A DNA stretch of 64,000 bases, taken from the IMG/VR virus record IMGVR_UViG_3300036853_000134, positions 1 through 64,000 of that record; one strand, written 5' to 3'. The position numbers were made by a program, and so were the translations under genes. Below are positions 8,527-17,875 of the stretch, one piece after another; the first letter of the stretch is position 1, and the number at the start of each line of letters is the position of its first letter. The stretch is from a virus. Under the pieces are notes generated by a model that was given only the letters and a program-made list of their open reading frames with translations, was not told the DNA's origin and ran no database searches.

Positions 8527-11226
8527 CTACCGAACATCAAGTGCTCGCGACATTTCATTGACCGTCGTACCAGTTGAATAGAAATGGAAAATATCTTTCT
8601 TTCCCGCACCTGTCGAGAGCGTTGGCGCAGTACCGCCGACCCACTTAACGGAAGCAGGCCAGGTAACGGTTCGCGAACCTGTACCGTCCTGAATCAGCGC
8701 AATCGTGTAATAACCCGGAAGCAGATTGGTGAAGGAAAGCGTCGTGTTCCCCGCTCCGAATGTACCCTCGACGATATTCCCCAGCGCAAGATTCAGGGCC
8801 GACGCTCCACCTGCTGTCAGTGAAACCGTCTGGACCGTTAGTCCCAACGACGCGCCATTGATATTTACATCTTTGGTCATCGTCAACCCGGTGGTTGCGT
8901 CCATTGAGCCTACGAGGGTCGTGTTTGGCTTGAAATCTATCGTTGTCGCAGCGTCTATGGTCTCAAGCAGAATCCCTTTTGCGGTGTAGATTCGGAGCTT
9001 ATTCCGCAGGGCGGTCGTGGCATCAGCCGATCCGCTCACAGAGAAAATGGCGTAATTATCGAGGTCGTTATAGAGTCCGAATTGATTGCCGGGGCTTGCC
9101 GCCAGCGATGAATGGAAATATTGCTTTGGCTCCGCGCCCCTGATCACGTTCTCTTGAGTAAGCAACTCGTGATGCTGAAAGCCTGAGCTATGGCCACCAG
9201 TTACTCCAAGTTCACCTTTGGCGGCCGTGCCATTCTCGTACATTATTATTGAGCCGCTAGCTATATTGGAAGCATCGACTATCCGGTTACCGGCTGGCGT
9301 ATCCCACCAAATACCAGTCCCGGTATAAAGCTCCGATTGTCCCGTAAGTTGGATAGCGTCGCCAAAGCCAGTGCCAAACCTGTTGGTTATCAGTATTCCC
9401 GTGTGAGCTTCGTAGATTCCGACCGAGCCGGACACGATTGCTGGGTTAGCCTCGATTTGGAGCGCAATCCAGTTTTGGGCGAGTTCAACAGATCCATAAA
9501 ACCGCGCATTGTCAGACGCGACGATAGCGGTGTAATAACCAATGACGCTCACATTCTGAAGTCCGCCGCCGTATACGTTGTTCAGTCCCGGCATCAGAAT
9601 GCCTACCGCTCGAACATTTGTCGGCTGGGTCAGAACCGTAAACCCCGCGGAATCCGTAAAAGACAGCGCCTCACCCTGATCTATCGCAACGTCCTCCAAA
9701 TCCAGACCCTGCCCGTTGTTGAATTGCAAGGCTGTAAGAACCGGATTGGGTTTGCCCCTAAAGCGGATACCGTTAATTCCAACCTGAAGATAATTAAAAG
9801 TAGAATCGGCAATTATATTTGTGTCGCTGTAGGTCTTCGCGCTCAAGATAGCCGAGTAGTTAGTTGCCGTACCGTCCCAGTCCGAGGAGTCGATAATCGT
9901 TCCAGTTATGGGAATGGCAAGCGAGCCGCCGAGGACAGTCGTACCTTCCCCGGTCAGCCCAATTCGAGTGGTCCCGGCCGACAGTCGGTTGTAGATCGGC
10001 GTGCATAGGATGGAATTGCAGTTTGATTGAAGCGCTCCGTTGGCTCTGTATATTCCAGCCTTGAAGAAGATATTTCCGCCGCCTGCCGTGCCGACGGTCG
10101 CGAGCGCGGTATTGATTGCCGCAGAGTCGTCATGCTGAACAGTCACGCCCGAAACGGTCGTGCTGGCATTCGTGCCGAGTACCAGGGACAATGTTCCGCA
10201 GCCCGATGTTATGGTCGTTACCAGATGTTTAGCGGCGGCACCGGCACCCTTTACGAGTATCCCCTGTCCGTTGGTGCAGGAAAAGGAACCACCGAGCGTC
10301 AGGGTATTCGTTCCAGTGGAGATCGATCCGGATGTCGTCGCGCCGGAACCGCTCGCGCCAAAGTCTCGTTGAATGTCGTATCTCGCCTTGCCCTGGTAGG
10401 CATTCGGGAAATTGATTGTCGTTGTTCCCGCCGATGTAACGACATTCGGGGCTGTTCCAGACGTTCCTACGGTGATAACTTGCGCGTTTGTGGCGTCACC
10501 GTTAATCGACAGAATGCCGCCAGTTGCAGAGTTCGCATCGAGCGTCCAGTGCCCAGGCGTACCGGTAGTGTCACAACGATACAGGCCCTTGGTGACAGCG
10601 TTGCCAGTGTAGATAAACAAATCAGCTTGTGGCGGACCAGCAACACACGATGACGGAAACGTAGAATCTGCTGGCGGCCTGACCCTTGGGGTCTGCGCAA
10701 GTACGCCGATCGTACCTGGATAGCCCACGGTGGGCGCGAACGGACTTTGAAACCGCAGAACCGTTACCAGATTCGGCGTCGATGTGGTTTGCAAAACTCC
10801 GTGCGCGCAGACTGTCTCGCCCCAGGGAATCTTCTTCTGAATGCTGGGCGTGTACTGGATAAAGACCTTTGAATTTGTCCCATTGGTCGTAACATTGTAA
10901 TCACCAACTGTTACTGCTGGCGACACCGCCGGAGAGTTTGGCGCGGGTGTCAGATAGACATTCGAGTCCATGCTCGTAATAACCGCAAACTCTGGATTGA
11001 TTGAAAATATATGCTGGTTCGACTCTGATTCGTTTATTGACTGATCTGGACCGTTTGGCTGAAAGCAAAAGTTAACATCGGTCGTATCCGACGGCATAAA
11101 CTCATGGGGATAGATGCCCCAGAATACCATTGACGCCTGTTGCTGCGCTTTTGAAGGCGGCAGGATGAAATCGACAAAGCCTAAAAAACAGGCAAGAACT
11201 AAAACGACGAGGACAGATTTTCTCAC
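8527..11226 (-). CDS. Tailspike with pectate-lyase-like beta-helix and Sec signal peptide
   Basis: 899 residues from the GTG at 11226 (GGAG five bases upstream). An in-frame ATG at 11292 directly follows the stop of 11293-11475 and also has GGAGGT, but 11 bases away; it would add 22 residues. Residues 1-30 form a signal peptide (RK, hydrophobic core, PPSKA|QQQ). A GAG-type beta module (~330-390) is followed by the pectate-lyase-3 type start (DDSAAINTALATV then GGGNIFFKAGIYR) and a long right-handed beta-helix. The last ~100 residues are a fibre-tip domain shared with 7730-8113. Likely host-glycan binding or depolymerisation. Confidence 0.85.
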   Translation of the reverse strand: MRKSVLVVLVLACFLGFVDFILPPSKAQQQASMVFWGIYPHEFMPSDTTDVNFCFQPNGPDQSINESESNQHIFSINPEFAVITSMDSNVYLTPAPNSPAVSPAVTVGDYNVTTNGTNSKVFIQYTPSIQKKIPWGETVCAHGVLQTTSTPNLVTVLRFQSPFAPTVGYPGTIGVLAQTPRVRPPADSTFPSSCVAGPPQADLFIYTGNAVTKGLYRCDTTGTPGHWTLDANSATGGILSINGDATNAQVITVGTSGTAPNVVTSAGTTTINFPNAYQGKARYDIQRDFGASGSGATTSGSISTGTNTLTLGGSFSCTNGQGILVKGAGAAAKHLVTTITSGCGTLSLVLGTNASTTVSGVTVQHDDSAAINTALATVGTAGGGNIFFKAGIYRANGALQSNCNSILCTPIYNRLSAGTTRIGLTGEGTTVLGGSLAIPITGTIIDSSDWDGTATNYSAILSAKTYSDTNIIADSTFNYLQVGINGIRFRGKPNPVLTALQFNNGQGLDLEDVAIDQGEALSFTDSAGFTVLTQPTNVRAVGILMPGLNNVYGGGLQNVSVIGYYTAIVASDNARFYGSVELAQNWIALQIEANPAIVSGSVGIYEAHTGILITNRFGTGFGDAIQLTGQSELYTGTGIWWDTPAGNRIVDASNIASGSIIMYENGTAAKGELGVTGGHSSGFQHHELLTQENVIRGAEPKQYFHSSLAASPGNQFGLYNDLDNYAIFSVSGSADATTALRNKLRIYTAKGILLETIDAATTIDFKPNTTLVGSMDATTGLTMTKDVNINGASLGLTVQTVSLTAGGASALNLALGNIVEGTFGAGNTTLSFTNLLPGYYTIALIQDGTGSRTVTWPASVKWVGGTAPTLSTGAGKKDIFHFYSTGTTVNEMSRALDVR

Positions 11227-11292
11227 GCGATCTCCTTTGAAGAACTTGTACAAATTGAAATTGAGTTTCTTTGAGACTGCGTTGATAGCCAT

Positions 11293-11475
11293 CTATTGGT
11301 GGACCTCCAAAGCCAAACGCAGCCTGAGCGATAAATCGCGCGGTGATTTTATCCAACTGGCCGCGATATTGGCAATCGAAAATTTACTATGTGAAGTTTC
11401 GTACATATAAGCGTTTAAAGACCTTGCCGTTTCCGGCCGGCCTAAGAGTTCACGGAACTGAACATTAGCCTCCAA
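11293..11475 (-). CDS. Possible 60-residue protein between tail genes
   Basis: Open frame from a TTG at 11475 that overlaps the end of the upstream gene; AGGGGG lies five bases before it. The stop is directly followed by the upstream ATG option of the tailspike. Composition is helical and basic (RDLSLRLRLALEVHQ). No family was recognised. It may be only a translated spacer that couples the tailspike start. Confidence 0.35.
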   Translation of the reverse strand: MEANVQFRELLGRPETARSLNAYMYETSHSKFSIANIAASWIKSPRDLSLRLRLALEVHQ

Positions 11476-12134
11476 TTTGCCCCCTGCTTGATATAGGCAA
11501 GCGTGTCACCCACGGAGCTTCGCGCAAGCCCAGGAAAAGTACTGAAATTATCACCGACGGTGATGAATATCCACCAGCCTTCCGGCGCGTCGTCGAATAC
11601 CCCTGAATAGTTCGTCGTTGCGGTATTCGCGGTTTTCCAGTTATGAAACCCGACAACCGACGGAGTGGTATCGCCATCAAGAAAGGTCTGTTGAATGTCT
11701 AGCAGCGCAACGGTCTGTAGAATGTACGCCGTGAAATCATAAGTTCGCATTCGCGGAACACGGTTGATTAGCGCGATCCCGCCCCAGGTCGTTTCGGTCG
11801 GATTGTAGGGCAAAAAGAAGTCAAGATAGTTTGCGAAATCAACAATCCTTTGATTAACGCTGGTTCCGTCATAGAACGTCGCTCGATAGGTTGCGTTCTG
11901 ATTCTCTTCGCCATCCGTAGTGCTGTACAGGGTAAACGATGGGATTGAAAGCGTTTTGGCTGTCGTATCCGGCGTGCAGGTTACCGATTTGTAATTGCCG
12001 GGCTGCACTGGCTGGCCGTCCGATGCCGTAAACGCCTCACTAATATCAATTCGCAATTCGACCGTCGCGTTATTGTAGTGCCAGTTTTGAAGAGTTAACG
12101 CATCAACTGTGATTAACGGCAAGCGCCCCTCCAC
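11442..12134 (-). CDS. Tail protein, function unknown
   Basis: About 230 residues. The start is uncertain: GTG at 12134 overlaps the upstream gene, while a TTG at 12122 has GGAGG five bases upstream. The N-terminal half is beta-rich with a Thr/Ser/Tyr pattern (TVELRIDISEAFTASDG). The C-terminal 80 residues resemble a fibre-type end: a GFHNWKTANT segment and DDAPEGWWIFITVGDN followed by W-R-L-M-F. Likely a tail or fibre accessory component by position between a CFI-box protein and the tailspike. Confidence 0.7.
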   Translation of the reverse strand: MEGRLPLITVDALTLQNWHYNNATVELRIDISEAFTASDGQPVQPGNYKSVTCTPDTTAKTLSIPSFTLYSTTDGEENQNATYRATFYDGTSVNQRIVDFANYLDFFLPYNPTETTWGGIALINRVPRMRTYDFTAYILQTVALLDIQQTFLDGDTTPSVVGFHNWKTANTATTNYSGVFDDAPEGWWIFITVGDNFSTFPGLARSSVGDTLAYIKQGANWRLMFSSVNS

Positions 12135-12895
12135 GCAAAGTATTCAAACATCGGACGAATCAACGCTCTAATGAATCGGCGACCTTTCAGCCGTCGCGCA
12201 AAAGCTTCACCGTGCTTTAGGTAGAGCCGCAGGAAGAACTTCGGAGCGCGTTCATTGACATACCATCGAGCCGCCACGGTCTTTGGCATATCCCAGCCGC
12301 CAAAGAGTTCAGCCGCAACCCAGCAACCGCCCATCTTCGTACCAAATGCAGTACCCGCACCACCGGCCGCCGCGATGAGCATCCCTTTTGAAACCTCACC
12401 CAGCCACGATGGACGCCGCGAGAATTGATACATCTGATCGGCTTGGCTCGCCTGGGTGTTTGCAAGCCCAGCTTTCGCCAGATCGACGTTTTGATTCATC
12501 CCGGAAGTCGCGAATAGCCCCTGTTGCGCATTTGAAATGTCCTGCCCGACCACACCGGGCACCATTGACGCGACACTACCCATAAACGCACGCTTTCGGT
12601 CGTCGGCGAGCTGTTTGGTATACGCGTCGCCGTTTCCGCCGGCATAGCCAAGTAGCGCCTCGTCGCCGGTCGGTGTCAGGTTCATGTCGCGCATCTTCGT
12701 GCCAGTCGTTACGAGCGCTTGATATTCGGGAGCGGAGCTGTAGTCACCTTTATCATATTGATCCAATTGCTTGGAATACCGGGCTTCCTGCGCGACAATC
12801 GCAGGGTCACGAGCGACGGCCTTCAGCGCTTCCTGCTGTTGCTGTGTGGCCGTTGCCAGTCTTGCGTCGGCTTCTGATTTCTCTTTATTGTGCGT
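12113..12895 (-). CDS. Tail protein with C-terminal CFI-type box; start codon non-canonical
   Basis: Coding-quality frame extends upstream of the first usual start (TTG at 12766) to a TGA at 12914-12916. A strong AAGGAGG (12904-12910) lies in that upstream part, and the only in-frame codons at normal spacing are ACG (12895, 8 bases) and ATC (12901, too close). ACG is taken as the start, giving 260 residues. The N-terminal half is Gln/Ala-rich helix. The C-terminal ~70 residues start with CWVAAELFGGW and continue into a basic helix with FARRLKG, resembling the CFIA-type box found in phage virion proteins. Function unknown. Confidence 0.65.
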   Translation of the reverse strand, partial: THNKEKSEADARLATATQQQQEALKAVARDPAIVAQEARYSKQLDQYDKGDYSSAPEYQALVTTGTKMRDMNLTPTGDEALLGYAGGNGDAYTKQLADDRKRAFMGSVASMVPGVVGQDISNAQQGLFATSGMNQNVDLAKAGLANTQASQADQMYQFSRRPSWLGEVSKGMLIAAAGGAGTAFGTKMGGCWVAAELFGGWDMPKTVAARWYVNERAPKFFLRLYLKHGEAFARRLKGRRFIRALIRPMFEYFAWRGACR

Positions 12896-12936
12896 ATGGA
12901 TACCCTCCTTGTGTCATAATAACACATTGCTACCAA

Positions 12937-14433
12937 TTAGAAGCCCAAAAATGGACCGCCGCCATCCAGAGGATCTTCGCCCCGGCCGCCCGAACCGCCG
13001 CCTCCGCCACCGCTGCCCCCGACCGATGGGTCAGGTGCGGTGATGACCACATTGCCGCTGAATTGCAGATCCTCAAGGGCGTAATCAAATCCGCCCTTGG
13101 TCAATCCCGCTCCAATCTGATCGAGTAGCACGGTCAGATCATCCATTGTTGCCGGCGTGTCCGTGTCGTCAACTACATCAATCCGCAAATATTGCTTATC
13201 AGTTGTCGCGGAGTATTTATAGCCGCCGGGCATCACCAGCATTCGCTTGAACACCAGCCAGTTGTCCCTGATCCCGGTGCCAAAATTCTCAACAAATACC
13301 TCTGCTCGCGGATTTACCTGTGCCGCGAACGCGAAAGGAGAGCCGGGCCGTCCGCCCTGATCGATAAAGGTCGTATCGCCGTTTGTGATTCGAATCAGTT
13401 TGTAGTAATCGGACAAACTCGTTCCGTCATCGGAGCGGTAAACTTCGTAAGCATCGGCATCTGTAAACGAAGGCCAGGACAGTCCGACAGCCCCGGCGCT
13501 TCCAGCGGGGACAACAGCGGGCAAGCTTCCAATCGACAGCGGAGATACCACATCGGAAAGGTAATAGACGGTCGTCGGGGTAATGACCTTGACGATATAA
13601 TGCCTAGTTGCCGCACCAGAGCCGGAAATTACCGAACCGGTGACCTTAAAGGCCGCGCCCTCTATGATCTTCTGTTGCCCAACGGTATTATCCCAAATCG
13701 CCAATCGCAATCTCCATGTCGGATCAAGCGCCGTCCGTGTAATATCGCTGTTGAACTTCGCCTTTCCGACGATAAAGACTTCTTTGCCGGGGTAAAAGAG
13801 CGTTTTTGGAATCGGAGCGTAAAGAGCATCAATGCCACCCAGCCAGATGTTGCCTTGCCCCTTGTGCCAGGCGGAATGAGCCGCTGCTGCGTAGGTCGCA
13901 AAGAATCGTCCCGACACGGCCGTCGACGCCGCTGCGGTCAAGGTTACCTGAGTTGCCGATACAAACGTCGCAATCGTGGTTGAAAGGTCATCCCCAGCGG
14001 CCCCAGCCCCGGCGATGACGATCTTTGCGCCTGCGTCGCCCGCCACAAACTGACCGCTCGCAGAGTCCAGTTGATTCGGAGTCCCAAGGCTGATAATCGC
14101 GTCCGTTCCAGTTTTCAGAAGCTTGATCGACCGTGCCGATTCGGTGGCTGCAACAGTCTCGGTAATCGAAGTTGTAACGGTCGAATCCTGAGTATACCAG
14201 CCAAAAGGACGGTCAGCGTTTCCGGTATAACTCGCGCTGATATAAACAGCGTCGTTGAAATCAAATTCGCCATTGCGAACACGGTTGCCTATCGTCGGAA
14301 CAACAACCGGTGCCGTGACTGTGTTCTGTAGTTGAGTATTCGCGGAACCAAGCCCACTCTCGAGCTCGCTGATACGGTCGTTCAGCGCTCTCTCGCGGCT
14401 CATCTGCGCGTAGTCAACTATGAACATGCTCAT
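12937..14433 (-). CDS. Tail protein with GAG module and fibronectin-III-like domain
   Basis: 498 residues. The ATG at 14433 forms ATGA with the upstream stop and has GAGG eight bases before it; an upstream in-frame start at 14526 is rejected. A short N-terminal coiled coil (SRERALNDRISELESGLG) is followed by a carbohydrate-binding-like beta region, one GAG module (~124-175), a fibronectin-III-like segment (VGLSWPSFTDADAYEVYRS) and a Gly-rich tail ending GGGPFLGF. Likely a structural tail or appendage protein that displays beta domains outward (inference). Confidence 0.8.
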   Translation of the reverse strand: MSMFIVDYAQMSRERALNDRISELESGLGSANTQLQNTVTAPVVVPTIGNRVRNGEFDFNDAVYISASYTGNADRPFGWYTQDSTVTTSITETVAATESARSIKLLKTGTDAIISLGTPNQLDSASGQFVAGDAGAKIVIAGAGAAGDDLSTTIATFVSATQVTLTAAASTAVSGRFFATYAAAAHSAWHKGQGNIWLGGIDALYAPIPKTLFYPGKEVFIVGKAKFNSDITRTALDPTWRLRLAIWDNTVGQQKIIEGAAFKVTGSVISGSGAATRHYIVKVITPTTVYYLSDVVSPLSIGSLPAVVPAGSAGAVGLSWPSFTDADAYEVYRSDDGTSLSDYYKLIRITNGDTTFIDQGGRPGSPFAFAAQVNPRAEVFVENFGTGIRDNWLVFKRMLVMPGGYKYSATTDKQYLRIDVVDDTDTPATMDDLTVLLDQIGAGLTKGGFDYALEDLQFSGNVVITAPDPSVGGSGGGGGGSGGRGEDPLDGGGPFLGF

Positions 14434-16676
14434 ATGAAGATCCTCGAAACCGTTCCCTGATTCCAGAGCCCGAAAAACTTGTAACCGATGCCCGTCCCGG
14501 AAATCTTTATCGCGTAGACTTTGCAATTAGTGGCCGCCGAGGTCAGCCAGTCGGTTATCGCCTTGGCATTGACGGAAGAAAAAGTGATCGTATCGACAGC
14601 GTTTGTCGTATCAAAATCCTTGTAGACCGTGAGCGTGACGGTATTCGTATTGCCGCCCTGATAATCAAGCATCGACAAATAGATTGTCTTCAGCCATTGA
14701 GCATAGCCACCGGTTCGCCAGGCGTGCGTAAAGCTCCAGCTAATCGTAGTTGTCCCGCCGTCAAACTGCCAGAGATTGTATGCTGAGATCGTAAACGGTT
14801 GCGCAGTTACTGCTGTTATCGCGTTGGTCGCGAGTACTACGTGAGTGGCGTCGGTAAAGGTCAGGATGGTGGTCGTAAGGATTCCGCCAGCCGTTCCAGC
14901 GCCAGTTATCGCAATGATCTTGCCAACATCAGCAGAGGTAAACGCCGCACCGCTGGTTTTGGTAAAGTTCGGACTTCCAGCGCCTACCGTCCCCGCGCCG
15001 GGGGCGGCAGCGTCCAGCGAAACAAAAGTTGCGCGACCGTTCAGATTCACCCCCGAGGTCATCGCCTGCGGATATTGCCCAAGCGTTCCGGTAGTCGCGT
15101 TGTCGATCTTCGGGCTGAACATCTCATTTGTGCCGAGCATATACGGATAGACCGTGGCAGCGTGAGCAAAAAGGACCGTTCGACGACCTTCATCATAGGT
15201 AACAATTATGTTTGCCGGTGTCCAGCCAGCGGTATCAGCTTCAATCTCAGCGCCGAAATCAAGGTCAACCTGTCCATCAGGTGTCGCGCGCATAAACTTG
15301 CCGGTCGGAGTTGCCCAGTAAAGGACAGTCCCGACGACACAGGCGGACAATTGCCCGGCGCATCCGTGACGATCCCAGATAGGACGCAGTACCAGTGGCG
15401 GGCCGTCAGTCGCGCCCGTCCAGATAAGCTGATGAATGGAGTTCTTGCATAGAATGTAAACAAATCCGTCCTGTGGGCGTCCAATGACCGCCACGGCAGG
15501 CTCTGGCAATGACTGCGCCCAGCGAGCCGGATAGCTTTCCGGAAACCCCGGACGCGAGACCGAAACCGTCATCCCGTCAAACGTTCCAATAACCGCCATC
15601 ACATCGGCAATTGAGACCACGAACATTCCAGCTTCCGGCGGGTTTGCGTCGATCGGAGGGACAATCGGCAGCAATTCGCCGCCCAGCCATTCAATCTCGA
15701 CCGACCGCTCGACACCATCGACAATTGATGCCCAGTGCGTCACGGCCGCGACTACCGTAGTGCTGGCGGCGTCGGCTAAAGTCGCAATCTGATTAACAAC
15801 GTCAACTGACGAAATAGTGGTTGTGAGCGTCGCGGCGGCTACTCCAGCGCCAGCGACGGTAATCGTCTTTCCTTCATCATCGGCTGTCCATAAATCGCCT
15901 GACGTTCGGGTTAGTAGAAACCCTGCGCTTGAGATCGAACCGTGCCCGTCGCCACTGGAAATCTGAGTCTCGCGATATTCAGTTGCGCCGCCTGGAAAGC
16001 TAAACAGTAGATACGGCCCGAGCGCAGCCAGCCCCGGCGGGCTTGGATACCATCGCCATCCGTCCGTCCCGTCAACAGGCTCAGGCGGAAATTCGAGTCG
16101 CATCGACTGTCCAGAAGCGGAGACAATCGGAGTCGCTTCGCTTGGGTTACTCTCAGCGCCAGTGGTTGACCTGAATTTTGTCATTACGCCAGAGTACGTT
16201 CCGGTGTTCTTGCCGATCATTCCCGGCCCGAGTTCGCTGCGCGCGGCCAGCCCCGGAGTTTCGGGAGCGGCGAGTCCGGCCTGCGCGCCCGCGTTATAAT
16301 GACCGTTTGAAATCGTGAATAACTGAAGGATGCTGGAGTTCGTACCGATATTCGTCAGTGTTCCAGAGGTCGGGTCTGGAGCGTAGATCGCGCCGCTACT
16401 GCCAATAATGAAGAGGGTTCGGGCGATGTACTGAATCGCATTTCCGCCCAACACAAAAACCATCGTCGAGCCAGCTTCTATGATGATTGGATTGCGGCGA
16501 TTTGCAGACGAGGCGGTGTAGCCGGGATAGGTTTCGAGCGGACGAAAGCCCTTGCGTGAGCGTCCGTAGATCATATTGGTGGAAGGTGCGATTAGTGCAT
16601 CCGAGTCTACGGCATCGGGCAGTATCTCCGGACCAATATATCCGCCATCCAGCTTGGTTAGACCAAAATCCAGCAC
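14430..16676 (-). CDS. Large beta-rich tail protein (nozzle/stabiliser-like)
   Basis: 748 residues; the GTG at 16676 overlaps the upstream stop (TAGTG). The N-terminus (GFRPLETYPGY) and repeated beta segments with short loops resemble the propeller-like tail nozzle or stabilisation proteins of short-tailed phages; this is a fold-level guess. Two GAG-type modules are present, at ~262-311 and ~578-628, of which the second looks inserted before the C-terminal domain. No enzyme motif was seen. It is the largest tail protein and lies between small adaptors and the fibronectin-type protein. Confidence 0.75.
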   Translation of the reverse strand: MLDFGLTKLDGGYIGPEILPDAVDSDALIAPSTNMIYGRSRKGFRPLETYPGYTASSANRRNPIIIEAGSTMVFVLGGNAIQYIARTLFIIGSSGAIYAPDPTSGTLTNIGTNSSILQLFTISNGHYNAGAQAGLAAPETPGLAARSELGPGMIGKNTGTYSGVMTKFRSTTGAESNPSEATPIVSASGQSMRLEFPPEPVDGTDGWRWYPSPPGLAALGPYLLFSFPGGATEYRETQISSGDGHGSISSAGFLLTRTSGDLWTADDEGKTITVAGAGVAAATLTTTISSVDVVNQIATLADAASTTVVAAVTHWASIVDGVERSVEIEWLGGELLPIVPPIDANPPEAGMFVVSIADVMAVIGTFDGMTVSVSRPGFPESYPARWAQSLPEPAVAVIGRPQDGFVYILCKNSIHQLIWTGATDGPPLVLRPIWDRHGCAGQLSACVVGTVLYWATPTGKFMRATPDGQVDLDFGAEIEADTAGWTPANIIVTYDEGRRTVLFAHAATVYPYMLGTNEMFSPKIDNATTGTLGQYPQAMTSGVNLNGRATFVSLDAAAPGAGTVGAGSPNFTKTSGAAFTSADVGKIIAITGAGTAGGILTTTILTFTDATHVVLATNAITAVTAQPFTISAYNLWQFDGGTTTISWSFTHAWRTGGYAQWLKTIYLSMLDYQGGNTNTVTLTVYKDFDTTNAVDTITFSSVNAKAITDWLTSAATNCKVYAIKISGTGIGYKFFGLWNQGTVSRIFI

Positions 16677-17287
16677 TATTTGACCATCCTTGCGCGCAGA
16701 CCCGCCTGATGCATTGCCGCGTACTTCTGCCGGTCAGCATCTGTTGCGTGACCCAGCCGCCGCTCATCTTCAGGCGTCAATTGCGGATGAACTTTATCCT
16801 CGGAAACGTTGAGATCGCCGCACTCAGCGCATTTACGAACGGGCATTATCTTTCCGTGCTTTTTTGACTTTATGTGAAACAAAATCCCATGTCGTGAACT
16901 GAAATTGTGGCCTCTATGCACGATGGCTTTGCAGTCGCAATGATCGCTGTCATCAGAATCAATTGCGGCTTTCAGTGCAACGGCGCGGGATTTTAACTCT
17001 TCTGTCGGCGCAATCTCGATAGCCTTGTCGAGTTCCCCCACCACGATCAAGGACTCGGCGAGTCTGCGCCGTTCAAGGATTATATGCTCTTCCGGAACAG
17101 TTGAATCATTCTGCCAGTTTGCGAGATTTGCGGAGGAAAGAGCGACCTGCCTCTGATGCCATTCAATAGAGGCTTCGGCGGACCCGATCTTACGATGAAG
17201 TCGACCGGAAACAGAGCGTAATTGGGTTTCGGACTGCGCTTTCATTGCGGCCAATCGGTCGTCTGACATTTTCTCCCAGTGGGCCAT
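16676..17287 (-). CDS. Hypothetical protein with coiled coil and Cys cluster
   Basis: 203 residues; ATG at 17287 with GAGG four bases upstream. The N-terminal ~110 residues are helical and charged. A Cys/His group follows (CDCKAIVHRGH, then CAECGDLNV), suggesting one zinc site, and a helical C-terminus ends with AGLRARMVK. It lies between the adaptor paralogues and the large tail protein. Whether it is in the virion is unknown. Confidence 0.7.
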   Translation of the reverse strand: MAHWEKMSDDRLAAMKAQSETQLRSVSGRLHRKIGSAEASIEWHQRQVALSSANLANWQNDSTVPEEHIILERRRLAESLIVVGELDKAIEIAPTEELKSRAVALKAAIDSDDSDHCDCKAIVHRGHNFSSRHGILFHIKSKKHGKIMPVRKCAECGDLNVSEDKVHPQLTPEDERRLGHATDADRQKYAAMHQAGLRARMVK

Positions 17288-17293
17288 TCATCC

Positions 17294-17875
17294 TCATGCT
17301 GTCGAAATTTTAGTCGTACCGCTGTCTGCGCGAGCCTTCAAGTCAACCGCACGGCCAGCCGCGAGCTCAACAATAGAGTCCAGCAAAAGTGGCTCAAGTT
17401 CATCGGGCACATTCGCCAGACTGGGTATAAAGTTCGCGACGATAGTCAGCGTTCCAGTCACCGTCGACGGTCCGCGCAGATAAATTGTCGTTCCTTCGAG
17501 AGTGTAGTAACTCTCGCCATCATCCATCAGCAGATCGTCAAGCGCGTTTTTATCGGCGACAAAGTGAAATTTGGTTGTTCCGACGCGAACAGTCGCGAAT
17601 GCCCGGCCGCGAATAATCAGCATCGGCTCGGTGGCGTTTATCCCGACACTGGCGGCGTCAAGGTCAACTGACTGACCGGTAATCGTGAAGGCGAACGGCT
17701 TCTGGAACAGCAGGCGTTTTTCGTACAAAGACGGATCGAGCATCAGGCGCTGAGCCATAATCTTTATCGCCGTCGGAACGTGCAGCGTAAAGTCGGACTC
17801 TTTCGGCACGCTGGCGTTACTCAGCAGCAACCGCGAAAGAACTTGTCTTGATAGTCTGTTTTCGTCTAACGCCAT
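17294..17875 (-). CDS. Head-tail adaptor-like protein, paralogue of the next upstream gene
   Basis: 193 residues; its ATG overlaps the upstream stop (TAATG). It aligns over most of its length with 17875-18393: VPTA(I/M) followed by a helix, a beta strand (FAFTIT / FTITLT), an EPM(L)I / EPIIL strand, KFHF.ADKNALD / YKF.DDRNSLD, a short hairpin, and a TLTIVA / TLVIVA strand before a C-terminal amphipathic helix. This architecture suits a ring-forming adaptor or stopper at the portal-tail junction (inference). Confidence 0.75.
   Translation of the reverse strand: MALDENRLSRQVLSRLLLSNASVPKESDFTLHVPTAIKIMAQRLMLDPSLYEKRLLFQKPFAFTITGQSVDLDAASVGINATEPMLIIRGRAFATVRVGTTKFHFVADKNALDDLLMDDGESYYTLEGTTIYLRGPSTVTGTLTIVANFIPSLANVPDELEPLLLDSIVELAAGRAVDLKARADSGTTKISTA

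Noticed and set aside
9337-10653. Long rightward frames over the tailspike
   Set aside because: Antisense shadows of a beta-helix gene; no ribosome sites, low-likelihood composition.
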